Source: Methylococcaceae bacterium (GTDB lineage: Bacteria > Pseudomonadota > Gammaproteobacteria > Methylococcales > Methylomonadaceae). From it: 55,560 nucleotides of DNA. Below the pieces are notes generated by a model. It worked only from the letters and a program-made list of their open reading frames with translations, was not told the DNA's origin and did no database searches. Of the stretch, positions 16,359-25,044 are shown one piece after another. Each line of letters starts with the position of its first letter. Within the stretch, counting starts at the first letter, position 1. The stretch covers positions 1 to 55,560 of the forward strand of contig JABFSH010000054.1 in NCBI GenBank assembly GCA_013140705.1. Reading direction: 5' to 3'. Both the position numbers and the translations under genes were made by a program.

Positions 16359-16520
16359 GGGGACCTCAAAAATTATCCATTCATGCTTCGACAAACTCAG
16401 CTCGATCGGATAAGTCACTAAAAGACCACCGTTCGCACTCGACTGCATGGATGCAGGAGGTAGAGCAACGCATGGAGCAGTTGCCGAGAGCTTGTCGAAG
16501 TGCAATTTTTAGAGGTCTCC
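16359..16520. repeat. Modular inverted-repeat element, copy C
   Basis: The 162-base element runs from GGGGACCTCAAAAATT (16359-16374) to AATTTTTAGAGGTCTCC (16504-16520). It reads in the opposite orientation to copy F at 31164 and shares with it an extra module of about 60 bases (GCATGGATGCAGGAGGTAGA and GCAACGCATGGAGCAG) not present in copies B and E. It lacks the inner insert of about 130 bases found in B and F. Confidence 0.75.
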
Positions 16521-16549
16521 TTCAGTCTAAATTCAAAAGTTAATTAAAC

Positions 16550-16587
16550 TGTGTTATTTAACGCAGCTCAATGCGGCATATCACACA
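16550..16587. promoter_or_regulatory. Imperfect dyad upstream of the sigma-54 promoter
   Basis: TGTGTTATTTAACGCA (16550-16565) and TGCGGCATATCACACA (16572-16587) form an inverted repeat with 12 of 16 positions matching around a six-base centre. The right half-site sequence ATATCACACA recurs about 65 bases further on (near 16650). It lies about 220 bases before a sigma-54 promoter, the usual distance for an enhancer-binding activator. Which activator would use it is unknown. Confidence 0.4.
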
Positions 16588-16805
16588 GTCCTTTCTGAAA
16601 GCCGCGTTGTATAGGCATTACAGAGATTGCCTCATTTCAATAAATAGGTGATATCACACACTTTTTTAAAATACACCAATCTTAATTGGTAGTAACCATG
16701 ACCATCGACGACGGATAAAAATTTATTAAATTATAATAATCAATGATTTATAAAATAACCTAAATATTCTACGCATTAAAAAATCGCAAACTACTCGTAA
16801 AAAAA

Positions 16806-16821
16806 TGGCACAAGTGTTGCT
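16806..16821 (+). promoter_or_regulatory. Sigma-54 (RpoN) promoter
   Basis: TGGCAC-N5-TTGCT matches the -24/-12 consensus at all conserved positions (GG at 16807-16808, GC at 16819-16820). Predicted transcription start is about 16832. No gene starts within 430 bases downstream, but two hairpins and a terminator do, so the likely product is a small RNA. Confidence 0.7.
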
Positions 16822-16831
16822 TTAAAATAGT

Positions 16832-16932
16832 TTGATGAGCAATTCATCGATTGTCATATTTGTTAGCACCTTTGCTAACACCCGTTCTCAGAATGCGGAT
16901 GTTCAAATCCCCTCTATCCGCATTCTTTTTTT
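16832..16932 (+). ncRNA. Predicted sigma-54-dependent two-hairpin small RNA
   Basis: About 101 nucleotides. Hairpin 1 is a perfect eight-base stem, TGTTAGCA/TGCTAACA (16861-16880), with a four-base loop. Hairpin 2 is a perfect ten-base stem, GAATGCGGAT (16891-16900) with ATCCGCATTC (16916-16925). Its 15-base loop holds UCCCCUCU, and seven T residues follow, so it serves as the terminator. The 5' segment (about 16832-16860) is unstructured. No open reading frame of note is present. A consensus sigma-54 promoter lies exactly upstream. I recognise no named RNA family. The loop contains a T-arm-like GTTCAAATC, but the rest does not fold as tRNA. Confidence 0.6.
16891..16932 (+). terminator. Terminator of the sigma-54-driven small RNA
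   Basis: A perfect ten-base stem (GAATGCGGAT/ATCCGCATTC) with a 15-base loop is directly followed by seven T residues. It is one of the strongest intrinsic terminators in the window and ends no annotated gene. Confidence 0.8.
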
Positions 16933-17265
16933 CTAAACAAAAACCCCTGTTACAAAAGCATATTTTTCTTAACCAATAACATGAAGAAACCGATTACCTA
17001 TTGATGCGGAATCCAGCAATCCCAAGGATTTTTCACCGGCTTGATGACAGACTTCCTGATGTCTCCATCAGCTTGAAAATGAAATGATCGAGCTGGCTAT
17101 CGACAGGTTCAGATTTTGGAGGACGTGTTCGACGCTGGAGATAACCGACATCACAGCCAAGCCCTATTCAACTTGCAGATGAGTCTGCTTACAACCCCAG
17201 GCAACGGATTCATGAAGCAGATGGATAACCTTTAAAAAAACAGCCAACACAACATGGGAGTCACG
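16933..17265. other. Gene-free stretch upstream of the DUF4266 gene
   Basis: I recognise no gene. Short frames such as the one from 16981 (MKKPITY then a stop) end quickly. Some of the sequence (for example around 17080-17200) has a coding-like composition and may be a decayed gene, but no family can be named. In other genomes a thioredoxin-like and an ApbE-like gene often precede the DUF4266 gene; neither is visible. Confidence 0.35.
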
Positions 17266-17481
17266 ATGACCAGCCTTTTAAATCTGTTACTACTCGTTTT
17301 CGGTCTGTTGCTCAGTGCCTGTACCGTTGTCCAACCCTGGGAGCGCGGCAACTTGGCCAAACCACAAATGGCACTTGATCCTTATCCGCTGCAAAGCGCT
17401 TTGCGGGTACACAACTATGGCAGCCGGGAAGCATCGGCTGGTGGTAATTCAGCACAAGGTGGTGGCTGTGGTTGTTATTAA
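17266..17481 (+). CDS. DUF4266 lipoprotein
   Basis: The 71-residue lipoprotein has the lipobox LLSAC with Cys19, preceded by a hydrophobic signal sequence. The mature part carries the DUF4266 signature VQPWERGNLAKPQMALDP and ends in a Gly/Cys cluster GGGCGCY. The start at 17266 has GGGAG six bases upstream; the in-frame ATG at 17254 overlaps that site and is rejected. DUF4266 genes regularly precede a DUF3570 gene, as here (214 bases downstream). The C-G-C pair near the end could bind a metal or be modified. No biochemical function is known to me. Confidence 0.85.
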   Translation: MTSLLNLLLLVFGLLLSACTVVQPWERGNLAKPQMALDPYPLQSALRVHNYGSREASAGGNSAQGGGCGCY

Positions 17482-17695
17482 CAGTACAAACCTTTATTTA
17501 AACGGACAACCCGGAATGCCGGGCTGGTGTATACGATGCGACAGGTTTTCCCAATCACGTTCTTGCTGATCCAGCGCATTGAACTGCAGCAGGTGCATGT
17601 TTGACCTGAGCCTGTCGACGGAGGAAGCCGTCGAAGTGAGATATCGCTAACCGATGTAACAGCGTACTGCCCATATCACGTGAGCACGACAAAAC

Positions 17696-20416
17696 ATGAA
17701 AGCCAATAAACATCAAGAACAGAAAAAAACCGTCAAATCCGCGCTTGAAAGCCTGACCGCAGCAGCCCTCATCCTGCCCGGTCTGTTGCAACAACCTGCA
17801 CTAGCAGCCGAGGACGACGAAGTTGATTTTCAATACAGCCATTATCAGGAGGGTAAAAGGGAGATTAGCGGTATAACTTATAATTTAGATGGCAGTCAAT
17901 CGGTATCCACGGTCAAGTCGTTTAATCCAATTGAGGTGGAAGGATTGCACGGCAGCGCTAAAATCAGCCTGACCGACCGGTTCAAGTTTGCCTTTAATTA
18001 TATTCAGGATACCTGGGGTGGCGCGACGCCGATTTCTACGGCGCCGGTTGGCTTCAATGTCAATTCACTACTAACCGGCCCTGACGGTCAAACGATTGTG
18101 GGAGCATCACCCTATCTTGTGGGTACAGGAAATACCTACCTGGATCAGAACTTAAATCCCGTTTCTCCATCTGGACTTGATCCACAAAGTGGCGAACCTA
18201 GCTATACAACAGACAATCAACTGACGCACGTCATGTCCTATGCTTCGCCCGAAACACGCAAGCAGGGCGATTTCAAATTGACTTATGAATGGGATGAAGC
18301 GGCCTTGAGCCTGGGCGGCGGTATTTCGTTGGAAGATGATTATGAGTCACGATTCGGTAATATCGGTGGGCGCTGGGATTTCAATCAAAAACAGACGTCG
18401 GTCAATCTGGATTTAAGCTATACCAACAGCGAAACCAATGCCGTACTCGATCATGATGCAGGCGGTTATCTGTATCCGGTCAATTATTCTACGCAGGGAT
18501 TCGATCAGATTAACAACCTGGAAAATGAACCTTTCACATCGAGGTTGCAGGGAACTCGTCAGGATTGGGCAACACATCTGGGATTATCTCATGTGTTGAG
18601 TAAAGACGCCGTCATTAGCGGCGATATCGGATATACCCGAAGCACAGGCTATCTATCTAATCCGTACAAAGGCGTGAATACCGTCTTTATCGATCCTGAC
18701 AATCAATGTTGCCTTTCTGCGGGGGTCGCTTATCGGGGCAGCCTGTATGCTTTGATGGAGCAACGACCCGAAATTCGCAATCAATGGAACCTGGGCGGAC
18801 GTTTTGTGCAGTACATTCAGCCACTTGATGCCGCCTTGCATTTCGATTATCGCTTTTCCGCAGATGATTGGGGTATCCAGGCGCATGCCTTTGAAGCTGA
18901 TTGGGTACAGCCGGTAGGTCACGGCTGGACGATAACACCCAGGGTACGCTATTACTCGCAGGATGCCGCTGATTTTTATACCCCCTGGTTAGTGACCATG
19001 CAACCCTATAACCAACAGGTTGATGCCAACGGCAATAACCTCGGTTTGCCTTATGATTCGAGCAAATTCCGCAATCTTGCCAAACCATCAGCCGATTATT
19101 CCAGTTATTTTTCCAGTGATCACCGCTTGTCAGGCTACGGTGCCTTGAGTGGCGGTGTTACCGTAAGCAAACAATTTGCCAAAGGGGTGAGCGTGGAAAC
19201 CGGTTTTGAATATTACACGCATCAAGGATCTCTAAAAATGGGAGGCGGCGGTGAAGGTAAGTATGGAGATTTTGATTATTGGGTGGCGAATGCGGCACTG
19301 AAAGTCAACTTGTCAGCACTTTCCTTCAAACCCGGGCCGGAAGCGACCGGTCACGAACATGGTGAGCATTCTCATCACGCTTTACCTGCCGGTGTGATGT
19401 TTGGCCATTTATTACCGAAGGCGCTTCAGATGATGGTTGGATATCGTTACCAGTATGCCAGCCAGAGCGGACCGATGCTTAATGGTACGGATCTTGTCAT
19501 GGACCAGACCATTGTCAGTCAGGGTTGTACAGGTGCAAGGAGTGTCGGCTGCTTTGCGGCGCCCAGCAACATGGCGATGCACATGCACATGCTGGATATC
19601 ATGTACGCTCCGACTGATTGGCTGACCCTGATGTTGATGCCGCAGTTTATGGACATGAGTATGTCGATGCGTTCGTTATCGGGGTCGCCCGGTGGTCTTG
19701 ATCATAGTCTGAACGGACATCTCGGTCACCACTTGCAAAACAGCCACGAAACCGGTGGGATTGGTGATCTGGGCATGTTTGCTTTGGTGAAACTGTTCGA
19801 TGACAACATGCAGCATGTCCATGTGACATTGGGTCTGAGTGCGCCGACCGGTGATGTTGATATGAAAATGAGGCGTAATCATCAAATCGACGGAGGATTT
19901 ATCCATTACGGTATGCAGTTAGGCAGCGGCACTTGGGATTTAAAACCCAGTCTGACCTACACCGGAATATTGGGGCAATGGGCCTGGGGCGCGCAAGTGA
20001 ATGGTACCGTCAGAATGGAGGGTCAGAACGAGTCGGGTTACCGCTTGGGAGATTTATTTCAGAGTACGGCCTGGGGCGGCTATCACTTACTACCCTGGCT
20101 CAACGCCTCAATCCGTGGCGTCTACACAGTACAGACAGCCGTTCATGGCCAGTTTAACGGCATAGAGGGCCAGTTTTTTGCTGAAGATGGTTTTACGCCG
20201 ACTAGCAGTATCAAATTTGGACCGATGGACTACCCTCAAAACTACGGCGGCCGCTTTTGGGATATCGGCTTTGGACTGAATGTCACCATACCAAGTGGCG
20301 ACCTGGAAGGTAACCAGATCGGTGTTGAATGGTTGCAACCCGTACATACCGATTTCAATGGCTATCAACTGGATCGCGATGGTGCTTTGGCTGCTACTTG
20401 GAGCGTGGCTTTCTGA
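17696..20416 (+). CDS. DUF3570 outer-membrane protein fused to a second Met/His-rich barrel
   Basis: The 906-residue protein begins with a long signal region (about 1-38, cleavage near PALAAEDDEVD). It then has a DUF3570 beta-barrel domain (about 40-545, with KISLTDRFKFAFNYIQDTWG and many aromatic-ended strands). A His-rich linker near 550 (GHEHGEHSHHALP) leads to a second barrel (about 560-906). The second part carries MAMHMHMLDIMYAPTDWLTL and PQFMDMSMSMR, a pattern of stand-alone 330-370-residue Met/His-rich outer-membrane proteins often found near copper genes. The C-terminus ends in Phe, as barrels do. DUF3570 proteins are usually about 400-450 residues, so this is a fusion. Copper-related transport or binding is inferred from composition. 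It follows the DUF4266 lipoprotein gene. Confidence 0.75.
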   Translation: MKANKHQEQKKTVKSALESLTAAALILPGLLQQPALAAEDDEVDFQYSHYQEGKREISGITYNLDGSQSVSTVKSFNPIEVEGLHGSAKISLTDRFKFAFNYIQDTWGGATPISTAPVGFNVNSLLTGPDGQTIVGASPYLVGTGNTYLDQNLNPVSPSGLDPQSGEPSYTTDNQLTHVMSYASPETRKQGDFKLTYEWDEAALSLGGGISLEDDYESRFGNIGGRWDFNQKQTSVNLDLSYTNSETNAVLDHDAGGYLYPVNYSTQGFDQINNLENEPFTSRLQGTRQDWATHLGLSHVLSKDAVISGDIGYTRSTGYLSNPYKGVNTVFIDPDNQCCLSAGVAYRGSLYALMEQRPEIRNQWNLGGRFVQYIQPLDAALHFDYRFSADDWGIQAHAFEADWVQPVGHGWTITPRVRYYSQDAADFYTPWLVTMQPYNQQVDANGNNLGLPYDSSKFRNLAKPSADYSSYFSSDHRLSGYGALSGGVTVSKQFAKGVSVETGFEYYTHQGSLKMGGGGEGKYGDFDYWVANAALKVNLSALSFKPGPEATGHEHGEHSHHALPAGVMFGHLLPKALQMMVGYRYQYASQSGPMLNGTDLVMDQTIVSQGCTGARSVGCFAAPSNMAMHMHMLDIMYAPTDWLTLMLMPQFMDMSMSMRSLSGSPGGLDHSLNGHLGHHLQNSHETGGIGDLGMFALVKLFDDNMQHVHVTLGLSAPTGDVDMKMRRNHQIDGGFIHYGMQLGSGTWDLKPSLTYTGILGQWAWGAQVNGTVRMEGQNESGYRLGDLFQSTAWGGYHLLPWLNASIRGVYTVQTAVHGQFNGIEGQFFAEDGFTPTSSIKFGPMDYPQNYGGRFWDIGFGLNVTIPSGDLEGNQIGVEWLQPVHTDFNGYQLDRDGALAATWSVAF

Positions 20417-20506
20417 TTTGTAGGCGGGTATGGATTCATGCGATGTAAACCCAACTGAATCAAGTCTATAGAAAATGGGTGTATCAGTAAAAAGGCCGAG
20501 GGTTGT

Positions 20507-21472
20507 TTATAACCACCCCGCTTTTTTAAATCGGCGATACAGCAAACTGCAGACCAGCGTGATGACAACGAGAGCTGATGGATAGCCATAGCGCCAGCGT
20601 AATTCCGGCATGACTTCAAAGTTCATGCCCCAGATGCCGGCAAAAGCCGTGGCGACTGCGAAAAGCCCGGCCCAGGCCGCCAGTCGTTTGGTGACTTCGC
20701 TTTCCTCAATGGTGACCATCGACAGATTAACCTGAATGGCCGTGCCGATGGTGTCACGTATTCTGTCAATCGACAGATTGATATGAGTGAGATGATCATA
20801 GACATCGCGGAAGTACTCCTGGCTATTGGTACAGACGATCGGCACGCGGCCTCTATGCAGCTTGCCGGTCGCTTCCATCAAGGGGGCGGTCGCATGTTTG
20901 AGTACCATGACCTTACGCTTGAGCGCATACAGGCGTTCAATGTTGGAACGAGCTGCGCCTTTGATGAAAATCTGCTCTTCAATATTTTCAAGTTCGGTTT
21001 CAAGTTCATCGAGAACCGGAAAATAGCGGTCAACGACAGCATCCATGAGGGCATAAAAGACAAAACCGGAGCCCTGTTTTAACAGGTGCGGCTCATGTTC
21101 GCACCTTTCGCGGACCCCCAAAAAACCTGCCCGGCTGTGATTACGCACTGACAGCACATAGTTGGGGCCAACGAAAACATCGACCTCGCCAACAATAAGT
21201 TCATCACTCTCTATTTCCACTAATTTCATGACGGCAAATATTGAGTCACCGTATTCATCGATTTTTGGACGTTGGTGGCTATGCCAGGCATCTTCAACGG
21301 CAAGAGTGTGGAAATCAAATTCCTCGCGCATTTTTTCCAGCTCTGCCAATTCAGCATCCTGTAAGGCGACCCAGACAAAGCAGTCCGGAATCGCCAGATA
21401 GTCGCTGATTTCCTCGATTAAAATATCCTTAAGTTTTTTTCCTTCCTGATACGCGACGCAATTAATCAGCAT
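20507..21472 (-). CDS. corA: CorA-family magnesium/cobalt channel
   Basis: CorA forms pentameric channels for Mg2+ (also Co2+ and Ni2+) in the inner membrane. The 321-residue protein has the large cytosolic alpha/beta N-terminal domain with long stalk helices (DELETELENIEEQIFIKG near 160). TM1 (about 262-283) ends in the selectivity motif GMN at 282-284 followed by FEVMPEL, and TM2 (about 297-315) is followed by the basic tail RRFKKAGWL. Length and motif are standard. It is transcribed toward the DUF3570 gene; the 90-base convergent gap holds no obvious strong terminator. Confidence 0.93.
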   Translation of the reverse strand: MLINCVAYQEGKKLKDILIEEISDYLAIPDCFVWVALQDAELAELEKMREEFDFHTLAVEDAWHSHQRPKIDEYGDSIFAVMKLVEIESDELIVGEVDVFVGPNYVLSVRNHSRAGFLGVRERCEHEPHLLKQGSGFVFYALMDAVVDRYFPVLDELETELENIEEQIFIKGAARSNIERLYALKRKVMVLKHATAPLMEATGKLHRGRVPIVCTNSQEYFRDVYDHLTHINLSIDRIRDTIGTAIQVNLSMVTIEESEVTKRLAAWAGLFAVATAFAGIWGMNFEVMPELRWRYGYPSALVVITLVCSLLYRRFKKAGWL

Positions 21473-21677
21473 AATTTATTCTCAATAAAACAGGTGAAGC
21501 GACCATTGTTTGTGTGATTTTTTTCTGGCGTTTTCATAGTGCTACAGACTCATTCTAGCAGTTCTAAAAAGCTGCACGAAATACCATGGTGTGAAAATCG
21601 CCACAGCTATTGGGTCAGTTCGAAAGCGACTGCTGCGGTTGAACCGATAGGACCATAAAATGGCTCTGTAACGAATG

Positions 21678-22934
21678 TTAAGTGGAAGCGGGCATCTCTA
21701 ATAAAAAGGGCTCAACAAGGACTGTATCTCCTGCTCTAACGCCACCGCATTGGGCAGGCAGTACGATGAAGCAATTGGACCGACTCATGGAACCCAGAAG
21801 ATTTGAGCCCTGGTCACCTGACGATGCCACAAAAAAATCGCCATTTTCATTCTGTGCCAAAATGCCTCGTTGGAATTCGAGACGTCCGGGTGATTTTTTT
21901 AAGTTAGTTGTGCAAATTGCTTTTAAGCGCAAAGGCTGAGTAGCGAGTGCGCCGGAAAGTTGTCTGAGGGCCGGGGCTACGATTTGCTGAAAGGTGACAA
22001 TGACTGATACCGGGTTGCCGGGTAGTCCAAAAAAATGACAGTCGCCGATCCGGCCGAACGCCAGCGGCTTGCCTGGTTTTATCGCGAGTTTCCAGAAACT
22101 TATCCGGCCGCAACTTGCCAGTACCTCCTGAATATAATCGGCATCACCGACAGAAGCACCGCCCGTGGTGATGATGACATCGAACTGATTGGCGGCTTTC
22201 ATCAGTTTTTCCTGCAGTAACTGCTTGTTATCAGCGATGATGCCAAGGTCGGTGACTTCATAACTGGCATCCCGCAGAAATTCGTTTAGCAGGTATCGAT
22301 TGCTGTCGTATATTTTTCCGGATTCGAGTGCCTGGCCGAGTGGCGTTAATTCGTCGCCAGTTGATAAAAAGGCAATGTTGATTTTTCGTTTGACAGTGAC
22401 TTCCTGAATGCCTGCCGACGCCAGCAAACCGAGGTCGTATACAGTCAGTTTTTTAGAATCCGCACATAGTAGTCCGCCTTGTTGTACGTCTTCACCCGCT
22501 TTTCTTATATGTTGATGCGCCGATGTTTGGGCGGAAAAATGAACGTATTGACCATCCGTTCGCACGTGTTCCTGCATGACAACGGAATCGGCCTGGACCG
22601 GTAGTGCCGCCCCGGTAAAAACCCGAAGACATTGGCCTTTGTGCAGTTCACCGGTAAACGGATACCCTGCCCATGAAGTGCCGGACAGTTTCAAGGTAAA
22701 GGAGTGTTCATGAATGATGTCGGCGCTGGAAAATGCGTAGCCATCCATTGCCGCATTTTTGTCGTAGGGAATATTGATGGGAGAGTAGACCGATTTCGAT
22801 AACACACGGCCGGCAGCATTTTTTAATTCAACAATTTCAGCTTCTTCAACCGCACGAATGGCAGCCTGGATTTTTTGCAGTGCCCCCGATACACTGAGCA
22901 GTTCTCCAGTTTTCGGATTGCATATATCAATCAT
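21678..22934 (-). CDS. moeA: Molybdopterin molybdotransferase MoeA
   Basis: MoeA inserts molybdate into adenylylated molybdopterin in molybdenum cofactor synthesis. The 418-residue protein has the four-domain MoeA plan: the start AVEEAEIVELKNAAGRVL, AMDGYAF near residue 65 (the conserved M-D-G-Y-A motif), the central G-D-E-L-T motif in STGDELTPLG, and the MPT-binding TTGGASVGDADY near 255. These are followed by KPGKPLAFG and FGLPGNPVSV. All conserved motifs look intact. It is downstream of and overlaps mobB by four bases, forming a two-gene cofactor operon. Confidence 0.95.
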   Translation of the reverse strand: MIDICNPKTGELLSVSGALQKIQAAIRAVEEAEIVELKNAAGRVLSKSVYSPINIPYDKNAAMDGYAFSSADIIHEHSFTLKLSGTSWAGYPFTGELHKGQCLRVFTGAALPVQADSVVMQEHVRTDGQYVHFSAQTSAHQHIRKAGEDVQQGGLLCADSKKLTVYDLGLLASAGIQEVTVKRKINIAFLSTGDELTPLGQALESGKIYDSNRYLLNEFLRDASYEVTDLGIIADNKQLLQEKLMKAANQFDVIITTGGASVGDADYIQEVLASCGRISFWKLAIKPGKPLAFGRIGDCHFFGLPGNPVSVIVTFQQIVAPALRQLSGALATQPLRLKAICTTNLKKSPGRLEFQRGILAQNENGDFFVASSGDQGSNLLGSMSRSNCFIVLPAQCGGVRAGDTVLVEPFLLEMPAST

Positions 22935-23455
22935 AAACTGCCTAAAAAGTGGATAAGAATGAAGTCTGCAATCATTTCAGGCTGGTTGATATCCAGTTTG
23001 CTCAGCCTTGATGGCAAAACCATCGGGCTGTCTGAAGCGACCGCGATGATGTCTGCATCATTCGGATATAGCAAAGGCTTGCCAAGTGATGGACGGTGTA
23101 GTTCGATTTTTGGGAACTTTTCAGCTTTAAATCCTTCAACCAGTATGAGATCCAGTTTGGATTGATCGAAATACTTTAGCTGTTCATCAAGTCTGGGTTC
23201 CTGAGTCGGTGTAATTTCTGTGATAATTGCCCGCCGGTGACCGGATACAATCATCACGGGCGATGCCCCGGCTTGTCGAAGCTCAAAGCTGTCTTTGCCG
23301 GGTTGGTCAATTTGAAAATTATGGTGACTGTGCTTAATGAGACCGATTTGCAGACCTGTGCTTTTGAGGGCAGGAATTAATTTTGTCAGCAGTGACGTTT
23401 TGCCGGTTCCGCTGAAGGCGGCAAACCCTAAAATTGGAATTTTGGCATTCTGCAT
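22931..23455 (-). CDS. mobB: Molybdopterin-guanine dinucleotide biosynthesis adaptor MobB
   Basis: MobB is a GTP-binding protein that assists MobA in forming the guanine dinucleotide form of the molybdenum cofactor. The 174-residue protein has the P-loop GFAAFSGTGKTSL at 10-22, followed by the family motifs GLIKHSHHNFQIDQPGKDSF and RQAGASPVMIVSG. The ATG at 23455 is the only start that preserves the complete P-loop strand. Its stop overlaps the moeA start (ATGA), so the two are co-translated. A bis-MGD enzyme is expected elsewhere in the genome. Confidence 0.93.
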   Translation of the reverse strand: MQNAKIPILGFAAFSGTGKTSLLTKLIPALKSTGLQIGLIKHSHHNFQIDQPGKDSFELRQAGASPVMIVSGHRRAIITEITPTQEPRLDEQLKYFDQSKLDLILVEGFKAEKFPKIELHRPSLGKPLLYPNDADIIAVASDSPMVLPSRLSKLDINQPEMIADFILIHFLGSL

Positions 23456-23563
23456 GTAAATCAGTGAATCAGGCTGTTATCATTAGGGCTCTTATTCTAA
23501 GGTATTATTTACCGAAGTACCATGAGACACATTGGCATACGAATCATTATTCAGGAGTAGGCA

Positions 23564-24058
23564 TTGATTCGATTTTATCTGATATTGATCGTCATAATAA
23601 TTGCCTTTTTGGGCTTGCGTATTTTTTTCAAGCTTCCCCCCGATGTTCTGACGAAATACAAAAGAAATATCATGTTTGGCGTTGCAGGGTTTGTAATTCT
23701 CTATTTGCTGGCGTCCGGACATTTGAATTGGCTGTTTGCTCTCATGGGAATATTCCTCGCATTTGTCATGAGACTCATGCCCTTTTTGCTGCAATATGCG
23801 CCCCATTTGCATAAGCTCTGGTTTGAATTTGTTGCTGCAAAACAAGGTGGGCCTGAGCGACCAGCCGGTTCAGTAAACAAGAGCGGCATGTCGAGAGCGG
23901 AAGCTTATGAAGTCTTGGGATTGAAATCGGGTGCATCTGAGCAGGAAATCATCGCCGCGCATCGAAAATTGATCCAGAAAATTCATCCGGATCGAGGGGG
24001 ATCTGATTATTTGGCGGCAAAAATAAATTTGGCAAAAAAGATTTTATTGAATAAATGA
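23564..24058 (+). CDS. Membrane-anchored J-domain protein
   Basis: The 164-residue protein has two to three membrane segments (about 4-22, 36-52 and 55-75) and a C-terminal J domain (about 112-163) with HPD at 141-143 in LIQKIHPDRGGSDYLAAKIN. It resembles the Tim14/Pam18-type DnaJ proteins that recruit DnaK to a membrane site. The start is TTG at 23564, with AGGAG six bases before it; no ATG suits the reading. Its stop overlaps the next start (ATGA), so it is coupled to nlpD. The client is unknown; coupling to an envelope protein suggests an envelope role. Confidence 0.8.
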   Translation: MIRFYLILIVIIIAFLGLRIFFKLPPDVLTKYKRNIMFGVAGFVILYLLASGHLNWLFALMGIFLAFVMRLMPFLLQYAPHLHKLWFEFVAAKQGGPERPAGSVNKSGMSRAEAYEVLGLKSGASEQEIIAAHRKLIQKIHPDRGGSDYLAAKINLAKKILLNK

Positions 24059-25017
24059 TGAAGTATTTGTATCGCTCAATGCCGTTTCTTTGGGTAATCC
24101 TGATTTTACAGGTTATGCTGCCCGGCTGTTTTCAACAACCTAATTATGCTCCCGTTACGACGGGCAATCGGGAGGCCGGCAAGGATAGGGTAAAACCGGT
24201 GCCCGAAATTAAAACACCTGATCTTGCGAATATTCAGTCAGACAATGAGAAGCCTGTCATTCTTGTGCCGAGCAAAGCGGCGGAGCCACCTATGAGAGTG
24301 CAGGAACCTAAAACCAAGTCCGAGATTTCAGGTAAATATTATGTCGTCAAAAATGGCGATACTTTGTATTCCATCGGCGTCAGCAGTGGACAAGGCTACG
24401 AACGTTTGGCCGAATGGAACCAGATATCGGAACCTTATCATGTGATCTCGGGAAGGAAGCTAAAGCTATTCAAGCCCGATGCCGACATCAAAAGAGTGCA
24501 AAATCTTCTTCAACCTCCACTTACAAGCCTAAATGAAGAGCAAACAAATAAGCCCAAAAAACCAGAAAAATTCGCGCTGAAAAGACCAGGCAAAGAAGAA
24601 AAAAAATCAGTTATTTCAACTGATAATAAAAAAATGTTAAAGTTAAACTTTGGGTGGCCGATTAAAGGAAGAATTTCAAAAAATTTTAACCAGTCAAACA
24701 ATAAAGGGATAGATATTGCTGGTAAAATAGGCCAAAAAGTACAGGCAGCTGAAGCAGGAGAAATTGCTTATAGCGGACAAGGTTTGATTGGTTTCGGCAA
24801 CCTGATTATTATCAAGCATAATGATTTGTATTTGAGTGCTTATGGGAATAATAGCAGTCTCTTGGTTAAGGAAGGCGAGCAGGTAGAAAAAGGCCAGGTC
24901 ATAGCAGAGGTTGGTAAGGCGTTAGCAAAAAAAGCCGCCTTACATTTTGAAATCAGGAAAAACGGGAAACCGGTAAATCCACTTATATTATTGCCAAAGA
25001 GTGATAAAGCACATTAG
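24055..25017 (+). CDS. nlpD: NlpD-type murein hydrolase activator lipoprotein
   Basis: NlpD is an outer-membrane lipoprotein that activates the amidase AmiC during septum splitting. The 320-residue protein has a signal peptide with a lipobox ending in Cys (VMLPGCF), a LysM domain (about 98-142, YYVVKNGDTLYSIG) and a C-terminal LytM/M23 domain (about 205-312). The zinc ligands are degraded: KGIDIAG lacks the usual His/Asn, and LHFEIR has Ala-Leu-His in place of His-x-His. This is as expected for NlpD, which activates rather than cleaves. The middle section is Lys-rich and low in complexity. The gene lies 27 bases upstream of rpoS, the classic gammaproteobacterial order, so rpoS is likely also transcribed from within this gene. 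Confidence 0.9.
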   Translation: MMKYLYRSMPFLWVILILQVMLPGCFQQPNYAPVTTGNREAGKDRVKPVPEIKTPDLANIQSDNEKPVILVPSKAAEPPMRVQEPKTKSEISGKYYVVKNGDTLYSIGVSSGQGYERLAEWNQISEPYHVISGRKLKLFKPDADIKRVQNLLQPPLTSLNEEQTNKPKKPEKFALKRPGKEEKKSVISTDNKKMLKLNFGWPIKGRISKNFNQSNNKGIDIAGKIGQKVQAAEAGEIAYSGQGLIGFGNLIIIKHNDLYLSAYGNNSSLLVKEGEQVEKGQVIAEVGKALAKKAALHFEIRKNGKPVNPLILLPKSDKAH

Positions 25018-25044
25018 CTTACGCCGATTAACCAGAGGGTTGAT

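Noticed and set aside
16891-16925. tRNA 3' end
   Set aside because: GTTCAAATC resembles a T loop, but the T-stem does not pair, there is no cloverleaf upstream, and the sequence is better explained as a terminator hairpin.
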